From: Sorghum bicolor
Lineage: Eukaryota > Streptophyta > Magnoliopsida > Poales > Poaceae
DNA length: 64,000 nucleotides
Assembly (NCBI RefSeq): GCF_000003195.3
Contig: NW_018396400.1
Location: 236,708 to 300,707, forward strand
Reading direction: 5' to 3'
Both the position numbers and the translations under genes were made by a program. The first letter of the stretch is position 1. Each line of letters begins with the position of its first letter. The notes beneath the pieces are model-generated. The model saw only the letters and a program-made list of their open reading frames with translations, did not search any database and was not told the origin of the DNA. Positions 12,801 through 22,738 of the stretch are shown here, one piece after another.

Positions 12801-13053
12801 AAAGTTGAGCTACGGATAACAAGTTGAAGTTCAAGCTCTCTACTAGTAGCACATTGGAAATGCTCAAGTCATTAGATATAGCAATTTTACCAAGCCCTTT
12901 GACCTTGCCTTTGCCATTGTCACCAAATGTGATACTATCAACACCATGATCATCATTTGGCTTGATTGAATTGAACATTCTTGAATCACCGGTCATGTGT
13001 TGTGTGCACCCACTATCAAGCACCCAATGCCTTCCTCCGGCTTTATAGTTTAC
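9832..13053 (-). CDS. pol: Copia Pol polyprotein (protease tail, integrase, RT, RNase H)
   Basis: One open frame of about 1,070 codons. It opens just after an in-frame TAG at 13054-13056, so the true product would be part of Gag-Pol. In order: protease active site [11 protein letters not shown]; the integrase zinc region (HRRLGH ... CSACQAGK); integrase catalytic residues in [18 protein letters not shown] and [10 protein letters not shown]; reverse transcriptase with [11 protein letters not shown] and the catalytic YVDD; RNase H with [15 protein letters not shown] and the C-terminal LADIFTKPL. Integrase before reverse transcriptase defines Copia. All catalytic residues I looked for are present and the frame has no internal stop, so this is the best preserved coding region in the window. 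Its role is cleavage, reverse transcription and integration of the element. Confidence 0.93.
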   Translation of the reverse strand, partial: VNYKAGGRHWVLDSGCTQHMTGDSRMFNSIKPNDDHGVDSITFGDNGKGKVKGLGKIAISNDLSISNVLLVESLNFNLLSVAQLCDLGFKCIFGVDDVEIISVDGSNLIFKGFRYENLYLVDFNASEAQLSTCLLTKSSLGLLWHRRLGHVGMKQLNKLVKHDLVRGLKDVTFEKDKLCSACQAGKQVVNTHAKKSIMSTCKAFELLHMDLFGPTTYTSIGGNKYRFVIVDDFTRYTWVFFLSDKSDAFATFKSFVKRIHNEFETTIKKVRSDNGSEFKNTRVDELCDEFGIRHQFSAKYTPQSNGLVERKNRTLIDMARSMLSEYNVSNYFWAEAINTACYYSNRLYCHPMMEKTPYELLNGRKPNIAYFRVFGCKCYILKKGTRLSKFEKKCDEGFLLGYSTTSKAYRVWNFTSGTLEEVHDVEIDETNGSQEEEENLDDVRGTQLADAMKNMDIGDLRPREVIDVEDDKDQVLPTSNVQASGSHDQNQASTSGSQVQDQQTSTSSHDQPSASNQVQILQSTNIARDHPLDHIIGDIQRGVQTRSRLASFCEHFSFVSHIEPKKIDEALRDVDWVNAMHEELNNFKRNQVRELVERPSDHNVIGTRWIFRNKQDQDGIVVRNKARLVAQGYTQVEGLDFGETYAPVARLEAIRILLAYACAHNIKLYQMDVKSAFLNGYINEEVYVEQPPGFKDDKKPNHVYKLRKALYGLKQAPRAWYERLRDFLLSKGFKMGKVDTTLFTKKIGKDLFVLQIYVDDIIFGSTNQEFCEEFGNMMANEFEMSMIGELSYFLGLQIKQLKNGTFVSQGKYIKDMLKKFGMDDAKAISTPMGTNGSLDSDTSGNMVDQKLYRSMIGSLLYVTASRPDVMFSVCMCARFQASPRESHLKATKRILRYLKHTKNVGLWYPKGAKFELVGYSDSDYAGCKVERRSTSGTCQLLGRSLVSWSSKKQNSVALSITEAEYIAAGSCCAQILWMKATLIDFGINFKEVPLLCDNESVVKLTNNPVQHSRTKHIDVRHHFIRDHQQKGDICIESIGTDDQLADIFTKPLDEKRFCKLRNELNILDFSNMC

Positions 13054-13065
13054 CTACAAAACAAA

Positions 13066-14151
13066 TCAATGTTTCTTAGGTACCCATACTTGCTTGGGTC
13101 CTTGGAGGTTAGTGACCAAGCTCTTTGGTACCCAAATGGCCTTCTTCTTTGGACCCACAATTGGTGTACCAACAAACTTAGCATGCACACCCTTCTCACC
13201 CTTGGTAAGTACATAACAAGAATCAAGTACATTAGCATTTTTCTTGTTCTTGTTCATTTTATTGCAATTAAGCTCTAAGTGCCCAACTTTCTTGCATTTG
13301 TTGCAATACCAACCATTGCTCTTCATAAAGCTAGGCTTGTGAGTTGCAAAGGCTTTCTTGCCCTTCTTGGGGGTATAGCCTAATCCCTCTTTATTGAGAG
13401 AAAACCTTTGGCTACCCAAGCACTTTAGCAAGCGGGCCTCACCACCATAGGCTTTGCCTAGGGCGTGAGTGAGCTCATCCACCTCTCTCTTGAGAGTCTC
13501 ATTCTCAACCTTTAGTGAGGTATCACAAGTGACACTAACACTAGAAGTAGAGGTAGAGTTGGTGGTGGTGGATGAAGACCTACATGAAGAGTTAGTGGCA
13601 ACAACAATAGGTGGGTTGGGTGATTCTTTAATTAAGTCACATGTTGTGCCCACATCACATGATACAACAACCTTTTCCTTGTTCTCTTCTAACAACAAGG
13701 AGTGAGCTTTCTCAAGCTTGGTGTGAGCCTTGCCAAGCTTCTCATGGGCTTCCACTAGCCTCTCATGATTAGCATTGAGCTCATCAAAGGATTGCTCAAG
13801 AGCTTTTAACTTCTTGGCCAATTCTTTGCACTTCTTGTTTTTAGATTGAATAAGTGAGTCGGCTTGTTCTAGCATGTCCATGAGTTGTTCATTAGTGAAT
13901 TCATTTTCATCATCACTATCACTATTATGTTCATGTTCACTTTTACTTTCACTCTCATCATATTGTACCTTGTGGCCCTTGGCCATGAAGCATGAAGGAG
14001 TGTCGAAGAGTGACGGCTTGTTGATAGCAATGCTTGCAAGTGCCTTCTTATTGGATGCTTTGTCATCATCACTTGAATCATCATCCGAAGAGGCATCACT
14101 ATCCCATGTCACAACAAAGGATCCACCCTTCTTCTTCTTCTTGAAGACCAT
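13066..14151 (-). pseudogene. gag: Gag C-terminal part of element B
   Basis: This segment of about 360 codons lies in the same reading frame as the upstream gag (14167-15138) and the downstream pol. It is separated from gag by one TAA (14167-14169) and from pol by TGA (13066-13068) and TAG (13054-13056). It contains an acidic Ser/Asp-rich stretch, a predicted coiled coil at roughly residues 75-155 (heptad-like Leu/Glu/Lys pattern), a Ser/Thr-rich linker, and a second zinc knuckle CNKCKKVGHLELNC. Sirevirus Gag proteins are long and often have coiled coils, so this is a normal Gag domain cut off by a nonsense change. The printed end is its first stop; the start has no need of its own ATG. Confidence 0.85.
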
Positions 14152-14166
14152 CTTCTTCTCCTTCTT

Positions 14167-15138
14167 TTATTTCTTCTCCTTCTTGTTCTTCTTCTCATGC
14201 TCATCATGATCACTATTGTATGGACAATCCGCCACAATATGATCGGGGCTCTTGCACTTGTAGCATAGCCTCAAATATTCCTTGTTCTTGGAGTTGTCCC
14301 TTCTCTTTCTTGTATGGTAGCCCTTCTTCTTCATCATCTTACCAAACTTGCGGACGAAGAGTGCTAGTGCTTCATCATCACTATCATCATTAGAGCACTC
14401 CTCATCACTTGATTCTTCCTTCTTGGCCTTGCCCTTGTTCTTGCTCTTGGATGAAGAGCTAGATTTGAATGCTACACTCTTCTTCTTCTTCTTATCATCA
14501 TCATCCTTCTTCATGACCTCATCATCATCATTGTCATTGTATTGATCTTCGGTCATGACATCTCCAAGTACCTCATTGGGAGATACACCCGTCAATCCAC
14601 CTCTAAAGATGATTGTTCTCAATGTCTTGAACCTCTTGGGCAAGCACATCAAGAACTTGTGAATGAAGTCCTCATCTTTCACTTTCTCACCAAGGCCCTT
14701 GAGATCATTGATGATGACTTGGAGCCTATAGAACATCTCTGGTATAGACTCATCATCCTTCATCTTGAAGTTTGAAAGCTTGTCCTTGAGCATATACAAC
14801 TTGGCACTTTTTACCGTTGTAGTGCCCTCATATGTTTCTTCAAGCCTTGTCCACACTTCACTAGCCTTCTCAAGATCTTTGACTTGTTCAAATACCTTTG
14901 AATCAATGCCATTGTATATTGTGTTGAGAGCCATAGTATTGCATTGCTTGTTTGCTCTCTCATTGTCGGTGGGGTTAGCCGGATCAAGAATCACAAAGTC
15001 ATTTTCGGTGACTTCCCACACTCTATCATTTATTGATCCAAGATACATTTTCATCTTTCTCTTCCAATAGTCAAAAGAACTTGTGCCATCAAAGAACGGT
15101 GGTTTGCCCCCAACATGGTTGAACACTATTTGAGCCAT
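14167..15138 (-). CDS. gag: Gag N-terminal part of element B
   Basis: A frame of 323 residues starts at the ATG at 15138, 46 bases from the primer-binding site, and ends at TAA 14167-14169. It holds the Copia Gag (UBN2-like) domain in about residues 1-200, a Lys/Asp-rich linker, and a zinc knuckle CYKCKSPDHIVADC near residues 290-303. It would form the cytoplasmic virus-like particle that packages the element RNA. Frame continuity with the next segment suggests the TAA is a later nonsense mutation in a lysine-rich stretch, giving a shortened Gag here. A nearly identical copy lies at 5823-6781. Confidence 0.88.
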   Translation of the reverse strand: MAQIVFNHVGGKPPFFDGTSSFDYWKRKMKMYLGSINDRVWEVTENDFVILDPANPTDNERANKQCNTMALNTIYNGIDSKVFEQVKDLEKASEVWTRLEETYEGTTTVKSAKLYMLKDKLSNFKMKDDESIPEMFYRLQVIINDLKGLGEKVKDEDFIHKFLMCLPKRFKTLRTIIFRGGLTGVSPNEVLGDVMTEDQYNDNDDDEVMKKDDDDKKKKKSVAFKSSSSSKSKNKGKAKKEESSDEECSNDDSDDEALALFVRKFGKMMKKKGYHTRKRRDNSKNKEYLRLCYKCKSPDHIVADCPYNSDHDEHEKKNKKEKK

Positions 15139-15183
15139 AATTTGAGCACCGAGGTTGTTAAGCCTTCACAAACGGTGACCACG

Positions 15184-15195
15184 GCTCTGATACCA
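15184..15195 (-). other. Primer-binding site, initiator-tRNA-Met type (copy 1)
   Basis: TGGTATCAGAGC on the minus strand, two bases after the LTR end at 15198, identical in position and sequence to the second site at 6827-6838. Confidence 0.9.
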
Positions 15196-15197
15196 CT

Positions 15198-17118
15198 TGA
15201 AAGGTCCTAATATGGCTAGAGGGGGGGTGAATAGCCTATTTAAAAATTCTACAAACTCAATAGAGCAAGAGGTTAGTAAAAAACAAAGCGAAGCTTTTTG
15301 CTCTAGCTCTAATGGGGTGTTTGCAAGCCACCTATCCAACAATTCTAGTTGATATAATCGCTAGGCACACAAGAGCTATGTCACCACTTACACTAGAAAG
15401 CTACCTAAAGTTTCTATACAAGTAAGTAAGCTACTCTAGTTTGCGGGAATGTAAAAGAGTGGATGAGATAATTATACCACCGAGTAGAGGATGAACAAAT
15501 CACCAATATAAACAATCAAGCACCGGGAGAATGCCAATCAAATACAATTGAGACACCGATTTTTCTCCCGAGGTTCACGTGCTTGCCGGCACGCTATGTC
15601 CCCTTTGTGTCGACCAACACTTGGTGGTTCGGTGGCTAAGAGGTGTAGCACGAACCTCGTCCTCACTAGGACACCACAAGAACCTACCCACAAGTGAGGT
15701 AACTCAATGACACGAGCAATCCACTAGAGTTACCTTTCGGCTCTCCGCCGGGGAAGGTACAAGACCCCTCACAATCACCGGGAGATGGCCACGAACAATC
15801 ACCAACTCGTGCCAATCCTCCTCCGCTGCTCCAAGCCGTCTAGGTGGCGGCAACCACCAAGAGTAACAAGAAAACCGCAGCTAGAACGATCCCCAAGTGC
15901 CACTAGATGCAATCACTCAAGCAAATGCACTTGGAATCACTCCCAATCTCACAAAGATGTATAATCTATGAAGGAGATGAGTGGGAGGTGTTTGCTTAGG
16001 CTCACAAGGATGTCTAGTAGTCAAGAAAGCCAAGAGAGTGAGCCCCAAGTCAGCCAAACACGTATTTATTGCCCTTCAAACAAATAGAGCCGTTGGCTCT
16101 TTCACTGGGCGAAATACGGGATCACCGGACACTCTTAAAGGGGCACCGGACGCTCAGCCCTTGCGTCCGGTGCTCCAACGTCAGCCACGTGTCACCTTTT
16201 GAACTTCTCGTGTCAGAGTCTAACGGTCACCTGCAGTGCACTGGACGCTGAGCAAGTTAGCACCGGACGCGTCCGGTGCACACCGGACTCATGCGCAGAG
16301 AGTTCCGCAAACCTGCGGGTCACCGGACGCTAAGCACCGGTAGCGTCTGGTGCTCACCGGACCCATGCGCAGAGAGGGTCGAAAAACGCCCGCACACCGG
16401 ACGCGCACCACCGGACGCTCAAGCCAGCGTCCGGTGCCTATCGTCCGGTGCCTTACCCTAGCTGGGCCAGGCACTGTCTGCACCGGACGCTCAGACTCAT
16501 CGTCCGGTGCTCCAGAAGCCAGCGTCCGGTGAGTGCTTCTCAGCGAGAAACACTCCCGTGACTTCTCCAAATTTCCCTCCGGCGCAATAGAAAATATGCA
16601 CTTCATTTTCTCAAAAAGCGCCGAATCCCAACCCATCCTCTCTCTACCCTTCAAACTCCACCTCCTTCTCAAAGTGTGCCAACACCACAAAGTGTAAACC
16701 AACATGTGCACGTGTGTTAGCATTTTCACAATCATTTTCTTTGAAGGAGTTAAGTTAGCTCACTAGGTTCTAAATGCATGCACATGAATAATGACACCTA
16801 GTGGCACTTGATAACCGCTTAGCCAAAGAATTCCCCTCTTTATAGTACGGCTATCTATCCTAAATGTGATCACACCCTCTATGGTGTCTTGATCACCAAA
16901 ACCAAAACACTAAGCAATACCTTTGCCTTGATCTCCATAGGGTTTTGTTTTTCTCTCTCTTCTTTTCAAGTTGAGCACTTGATCACCTTGTGGTCATCAC
17001 CATGATCATCTCTTGCTCCATCACTTGGCATGTACCAACCTCATTAAGTCTACACACACTTAGCATAGAGGTTAGTATTAGGGTTTCATCAATTATCAAA
17101 ACCAAACAAGGGCTTTCA
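15198..17118 (-). repeat. Element B 5' LTR (1,921 bp)
   Basis: On the minus strand it opens with TGAAAGCCCT (17118) and closes with GGTCCTTTCA (15198), next to the primer-binding site. Satellite DNA follows at 17119. It matches the middle LTR closely but keeps about 21 bp near 16129-16149 and about 31 bp near 16535-16565 that the other lacks, and has a shorter ATC repeat near 16998. Because B is a composite of two copies, the differences between these LTRs do not date a single insertion. Confidence 0.9.
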
Positions 17119-18351
17119 ATGGTGCATTAGGCACAAACCGTGCACCTATCTTGCACTGAAACTAACATTGTCTCTAAATAGACCCAAGCGAGAATCCATA
17201 TGACACATGTCATATAGGAGTTCTATTGAGTGCATCCAAATGGATTTCTGAGCATATGGTACGTTCCATGCAAACCATGCTCCTATCTTGCATCAAGATT
17301 AGCACTATCTCCAAACATCGAAAAGAGCTTCCACTTGAGCCTCTTCACCTAGGAGTATTATCGGGTGCTTCTACAATGGTTTCTGAGCCAATGGTGTATT
17401 ATGCGCAAACCATGCACCAATCTTGCACCTAAACTAACACTGACTCCAAACAGACCGAAGCGAGATTCCATATGACACACATCATCTAGGAGTTCTATCG
17501 GGTGCGTACAAATTGATTTATGAGAATATGGTACATTCCATGCAAACCGTACACCTATCTTGCATCAAGATTAGCACTATCTCCAAATAGACAGAACTGA
17601 GCTTTCACTTGAGCCTCTTCACCTAGGAGTACCATTGGGAAATGCTACAACAGTTTCTGAGCCTATGGTGCACTAGGCACAAACCACGCACCTATCTTGC
17701 ACCAAAACTAATACTATCTCAAACTGGACCGAACCGAGATTCCATATGACACACTTCATCTATTAGTTCCATTAGGTGCATCTAGCAATTCCATTGGGTG
17801 TGTCCAAATTGATTTCTGAGCATATGGTACGTTCCATGCAAACCGTGCGTCTATCTTGCATCAAGATTAGAACTATCTCTAAACAGACTGAACCAAGCTT
17901 CCACGTGAGCCTCTTCACCAAGGAGTACCACCAGGTGTGTCCAAAATGGTTTCTTAGACTATGATGCATTATGTGCAACCGTGCACCTATCTTGCACTGA
18001 AACTAACACTATCTCCAAATGTACTGAAGCAAGATTCCATATGACACACATCATCTAGGAGTTCTATCTATTGTGTCCAAATTGATTTTTGAGCATATGG
18101 TATGCTCCATGCAAACCATGCACCTATCTTGCATCAAGATTAGCACTATATCAAAATAGACCAAACCAAGCTTTCAGTTGAGCCTCTTCACCTAGGAGTA
18201 CAATCGAATGCTTCCACAATGGTTTCTGACCCTATGGTGCATTAGGGGCAAACCGTGCACCTATATTGCACCAAAACTAACATTGTCTCTAAATAGACCA
18301 AAGCGAGACTCCATATGACACACATCATCTAAGAGTTCTGTTGGGTGCATC
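17119..18351. repeat. 137-bp centromere-type satellite, segment 2
   Basis: Alternating A and B monomers resume at ATGGTGCATTAGG. Order and variant sites follow segment 1 (about 4545-5820) monomer by monomer, including the TAAATAGACCCAAGCG variant and the monomer with the 20-bp extra block near 17765-17800. The last five bases, GCATC (18347-18351), are the target duplication of element C. No gene. Confidence 0.9.
18347..18351. other. Target-site duplication of element C (left copy)
   Basis: GCATC precedes the left LTR and recurs directly after the right LTR at 30759-30763. Satellite sequence is continuous across the two copies, so C inserted by normal integration. Confidence 0.9.
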
Positions 18352-19047
18352 TATTGACACCGTTTTTAGACACGTGTCCATGATTGGAAAAGTATGGGTC
18401 GGCAAGATAAGACGGCAGTGCTTGATCTACAGGATGAGTTGCCGATGAGGATGGTTGCCGATGGAGGGATGGTTGAATGTGACTAAGTCCATAGGTGGTG
18501 ATGTGTCTGTGCCGATGGCTACGACAAGGGAGTCTACCGATGATATGGGGGAAGAATCTAGAAGTTGCCGATCGGTTTGTGGAGGTGTTCCAGCTTGTCA
18601 TGGGGGGATAGTTTTATGTTTTCCTTAGTTATTTAAATCGTTTTGTATACGGATTCTGTGTAATTTGGAATTCGAGTTCTAGTCATGTCTGGTTGTAGCT
18701 CTTTGAGCAGGGTATAAATGTAAACCCTAGGGCCTTGTAATGAGATATCGATCAATCAATCAAACACAAGTTTTTACTCATATTCCAGCATCTACTTTTT
18801 TGACGACTTCGTCATATTTTCCTTTTTTTACTACGAGTTCTTAGGAATTCGTCAACTTGAGCTTGGCGTATTCTCAAGTTACGCGTGAGTACCTCTTGGC
18901 CGTGACATCCGGGCGCATCGCTGTTGTCAGGACCAAAGTATTCGAGTTACCACCTTTGCCGATAGTAAGGTCAAATCGGCTGGCACGCCTTAACGTTTGA
19001 ATCGGGTATTAGCCCTTTGTGTTTGCAGATCCGCTTTTGCACCAACA
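18352..19047 (+). repeat. Element C 5' LTR (696 bp)
   Basis: It runs from TATTGACACC to GCACCAACA. The right LTR begins TGTTGACACC, so the expected TG has mutated to TA here. A TATA box (TATAAAT) is at 18713-18719, and CCTTGTAATGAGATATCG follows as a likely transcript start/end zone. Many of the differences from the 3' LTR are G-to-A or C-to-T changes, as expected for methylated DNA. Confidence 0.92.
18713..18719 (+). promoter_or_regulatory. TATA box of element C LTR
   Basis: TATAAAT in the 5' LTR; the same site is present in the 3' LTR near 30424-30430. Position about 330 bp before the LTR end fits a Gypsy promoter. Confidence 0.6.
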
Positions 19048-19054
19048 CATCTTT

Positions 19055-19072
19055 TGGCACGCCCAGTGGGAC
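19055..19072 (+). other. Primer-binding site of element C
   Basis: TGGCACGCCCAGTGGGAC starts seven bases after the LTR end. It begins with TGG, complementary to a tRNA CCA end. The tRNA species was not established. Confidence 0.65.
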
Positions 19073-19093
19073 AGATTCAAGATCAAGGTCAAC

Positions 19094-21979
19094 ATGTCGA
19101 CTTCTGAGTTTGATCAGGAGAACGTCATCCCCGTGACGGAAGCCAATCTCAAGGATGAGCAGAAGCAAGCTATTGCTAAAGCCATGGAGGATTACAAGCA
19201 ACAATGCCTAAAGTCCTTCAGCATGAACAGGAGCGGCGAAGTGATCCAGAAGGATGCACTACCGGCACCTCGGCAGGTTACTTTTGAAGCCAATCCTGGT
19301 AAACTTCAAGAGATGGTTGACAGTGCTATCAACCATGCTTTGATCAACCAAGCTGGTGTACTGTCCAATACGGTTTTCAATGTCATGGCCAGAACCTTCA
19401 AGGAAGGACAATTACCACCAGATTATGTGGGCCCCTCTCATCATCAGCCAGGGTCACCGATGGTCACGGCTCCATCGGCTGCTACAGCCGCTGCGGGTGC
19501 ACAAACTACCGTTCCTCCAAGTACGTTGGGAATTACTAATGCACAATCTATGCTGATGACAACAAATCCACCGACTTCAGATGAGCAGATTAGACTCACC
19601 ACGGATCTATTGGCATCGGCGATGTCAGGCCTGGTACCTCCTCCCAACTGGTGGGGTTATGGTATGCCCCTAGAATACTTGAAGACACCTGGCACGTCTC
19701 AGGCAACTGATATGAGAGGTAAAGGTCCTATGGCATCGGCACCCCCAAATATGCCGATGAACCAGAGTCCCCAGTATACTACAACTACTACTGCAAGACC
19801 TTACACTGGGAATTCTCAAGCTCCAACGTTCCAGATGCCTAACGCATCGGCAGACTCAATGCTGGTGCAACAGAGGTCTATGACTCAACCAGGGTATGTC
19901 AATTCAATGATAATGCCCAATTATCAGTCATCGGCAGGACCTATGCCGATGAATGCCAATACTGGATGGCTTGGGTAGCAAGTCTTTCCACAAACACCCC
20001 AACATAGTCATCAAGCTACCGGGTTCCAGCAAGGATAGATCTATCCCGGGTTCCAGAATCACGGAATCCCTAACCAACCAATGAATCTCGGGCAGCAGAT
20101 TGGTGGGCAACAGCTTGGTGGTCCGCAGATTGGGGGCCAAATGATTAACCCAATGTTCCATGCAGATCGCGCACCGCATAGATACGTGGAAGCTTACCAG
20201 CAGGTGCCAGATCCGCAACCACCTCATCGGCAAGATGCCGATGCTTATTGGGCCGATAAGATTGCTGAAGTAATGAGGGACCAATTTGGGATAAAACCCA
20301 AAGTCAACACTTACTCTTATCGGACACCGTATCCTCCCGCATATGATTTGATCCCGCTTCCAAATCGGTACAAGGTACCGGATTTTACTAAGTTCTCTGG
20401 GCAAGATGACACGTCGACCATGGAGCACGTCAACAGGTTCATCATTCAATGCAGTGAAGCTGGTAACAGGGACGAGTTAAGGGTTCGCTTATTCTCATCG
20501 TCGTTGTCTGGATCGGCTTTCACCTGGTTTATATCATTACCTCCCAATTCAGTGATTACTTGGGCCGATCTGGAGAAACAATTCCACAAATACTTCTTTT
20601 CTGGGGTCCATGAGAAGAAGATCACCGATTTGGTCAAATTGAGACAGCGCAATGATGAATCGGTTGAAAGTTTTGTGCAGAGGATACGGGAAGTCAAGAA
20701 CAAATGCTATAGTCTGGTTCTGGATGATCGGCAGCTAGCCGATTTGGCCTTCCAGGGTTTATTGCCGCACATAAGGGACAAATATGCATCTCAGGAGTTT
20801 GAAAGCTTAAGTCATCTGGTGCAGAGAATCTCTGATCAACACATCAAGCCGTTTGAACCCAAGAGAGCATGGAATAAAAAGGTATCATTTGTGGATGAAG
20901 CGGCAAGCTCAGACTCTGACGAAGAACCAGTCATCGGCTTGGCAGAATGGGTGAAAAATAAGAAGCCGATGTCTTGTCCTTTTGGACATAAAGAACCAGA
21001 GAAGTTCGCGTTTGACACTGCTAAGGCCGATAGGATATTGGACTTTCTACTTCAGGAAGGTCAGATCAAGCTGTCACCTAATCACGTGATCCCATCGACT
21101 GAAGAATTAAAAAGGATGAAATATTGCAAGTGGCACAATGCAACTTCTCACGACACTAATGAGTGCAAGGTTTTCAGACAGCAACTGCAATCGGCTATAG
21201 AGTCTGGAAGAATCAAATTTGACAGTTCCAAAACCCAGAAGCCAATGAAGATCGATCAACATCCTTTCCCAACGAACATGTTGGATGCTAAGGGAAAGGC
21301 TAAGGTCTTAACATCAGAAGCAGCCGAAAGAAGTGCATCGGTGGATCCTCAGCATCAGGTCACTACTGCCGACGCGAGAGGAAGGGGCTTGATCCAGGAA
21401 GGAACTAGCTCAAGAAGGCCTCCCCGATCTGGTATCGTTATAACTCACAGAAGACCTCGGGAAACTTGGCAGCAGCGTGAGGATCGATATCGGCGCCAGC
21501 AGGAAGATTATCGTCGGGAAGAAGAAAGACGCCGACAGGAGTGGAATCGGCATAGGGATCACTGGAATTGCCCGTTCTTCATCCATTGTTGGGAGGAGAA
21601 TATCAAGCTTCCCACTGTCAGAGATTGTCCTGAGTGCAACGGTTATGATCGGTATAGGTCCGATCGACGCTATCACGACGATAATCGGCGATCTAATGGG
21701 CCGATTAGAGGAAGAGCATCCGTTCACGATCGGCTGGGGGGCAGGCTCAGTGTGCACGACAAGCTTGGCGATCGTGTTGGATATTTTCCCAGGAACCAGG
21801 AAGAACTTGAAGAAATGGCTAATGCACGGGTTCCCGACGAGTTCATATTTTGCAGGGATGCCAATACGTATCGGATGGAGTCAAGGGAAAATCGTCGCCC
21901 AGCGGCAAGGCAGCAGCAACTTCCTCCATTTATGTTTAGAGGGGTTGACCAGGACACAGAAGAGAAGACTGCAGCGTGA
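19094..21979 (+). pseudogene. gag: Gag of element C, two nonsense codons
   Basis: Frame opens at ATG 19094 (MSTSEF...), in a single frame to TGA 21977-21979, interrupted by TAG at 19976-19978 and 20036-20038. The N-terminal part (about 290 residues) is Gln/Pro/Met-rich and low in complexity. The retrotransposon Gag domain lies after 20360 (starting KVPDFTKFSGQD and continuing through SGSAFTWF and the VKLRQRNDESVESF region). A Cys/His motif (CKWHNATSHDTNEC) follows near 21127-21170 and a long Arg/Glu/Gln-rich tail near 21480-21560. The last residues are read in a shifted frame: pol-type sequence continues in the next frame from about 21940, so a one-base indel lies near 21930-21945. Confidence 0.85.
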
Positions 21980-22735
21980 ACGGCGAGAAGGGTTAAGCAA
22001 GGGCGAGAACTCTGGCCAGTCTGGGGATCAGCAGCAATCAGATCCCAAGGGGGAAGGTCCATCGGCAGATGTCAACATGGTCTTTATGTTGCCGATGGAG
22101 TTCCTTGCGCCATCCAGTGATGATGAGTTAGAGTTTTCTGATCAGATAGCTCAGTTAGCTCTAGATCCGATGACAGCCATCTTCGAGAAGCCTGCCGATG
22201 ATGAAAGGCAACATCTTAAGGCTCTGTTTGTCAAAGGAAGGGTTGATGGTCAGCCGATGACCAAGATTTTAATTGATGGTGGGGCTGCTACCAATATCAT
22301 GCCATATACAGTGTATCGGAAGCTTGGAAAAGGAGATCAGGACCTGACCAAGACCGATATGATGCTCAAGGACTTCGAGGGCAATGTATCCCCAGTTAAA
22401 GGAGCTATCTGCGTAGAATTGACCATCAGTAGCAAAACCTTGCCGACGACCTTCTTTGTGATCAGTGGAAAAGGGGCTTACAATCTTCTGCTAGGAAGAG
22501 ATTGGATTCATGCCAATTGCTGCATCCCATCTACAATGCACCAGTGCTTGGTCTAGTGGGTGGGTGACAAGATTGAAATTGTCCCGGGAGACTCTTCATA
22601 TGTTATTGCATCGGCGAAAGCAGACACCTATGAAAGGACTAGGTGTATTTCAGGAGAAGCTTGGGAAAAGGATTTCCTCAAGGTTGCCGATTATGAAATT
22701 CCACCGATCCAAGCAGTCGGTTCTGAGGATGCTTT
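21940..22735 (+). pseudogene. pol: Aspartic protease segment of element C pol
   Basis: In a frame shifted by one from gag, the sequence GLTRTQKRRLQR starts the linker that precedes protease in Tat-type elements. The protease active site is ILIDGGAATNIM near 22268-22303, with the second conserved motif LLLGRDWI near 22486-22509. A TAG at 22554-22556 interrupts the frame a few residues after GRDWIHA, and a further frameshift near 22735-22745 leads to the reverse-transcriptase frame. The domain would process Gag-Pol in the particle. Catalytic Asp is kept. Confidence 0.82.
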
Positions 22736-22738
22736 TTA

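Larger units (their letters stand above)
5821..17118 (-). mobile_element. Element B: composite Sirevirus, truncated gag-LTR-internal-LTR
   Basis: Read on the minus strand the order is LTR (15198-17118), primer-binding site, gag, pol, polypurine tracts, LTR (6841-8720), a second primer-binding site, then a second gag cut off at about 5821. Two element copies thus share the middle LTR. This is the layout expected from unequal recombination between LTRs of two copies or of a tandem array, followed by loss of the far end. Satellite flanks are not in register across the element, so it is not a simple insertion. The Copia order (integrase before reverse transcriptase) and the repeated CTCCCCCT tracts identify a Sirevirus. 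Confidence 0.85.

Noticed and set aside
13469..14775. Plus-strand Ser-rich frames opposite element B gag
   Set aside because: Complement of the Lys/Asp/Glu-rich coding of gag (TCATCATC runs), with no independent support.
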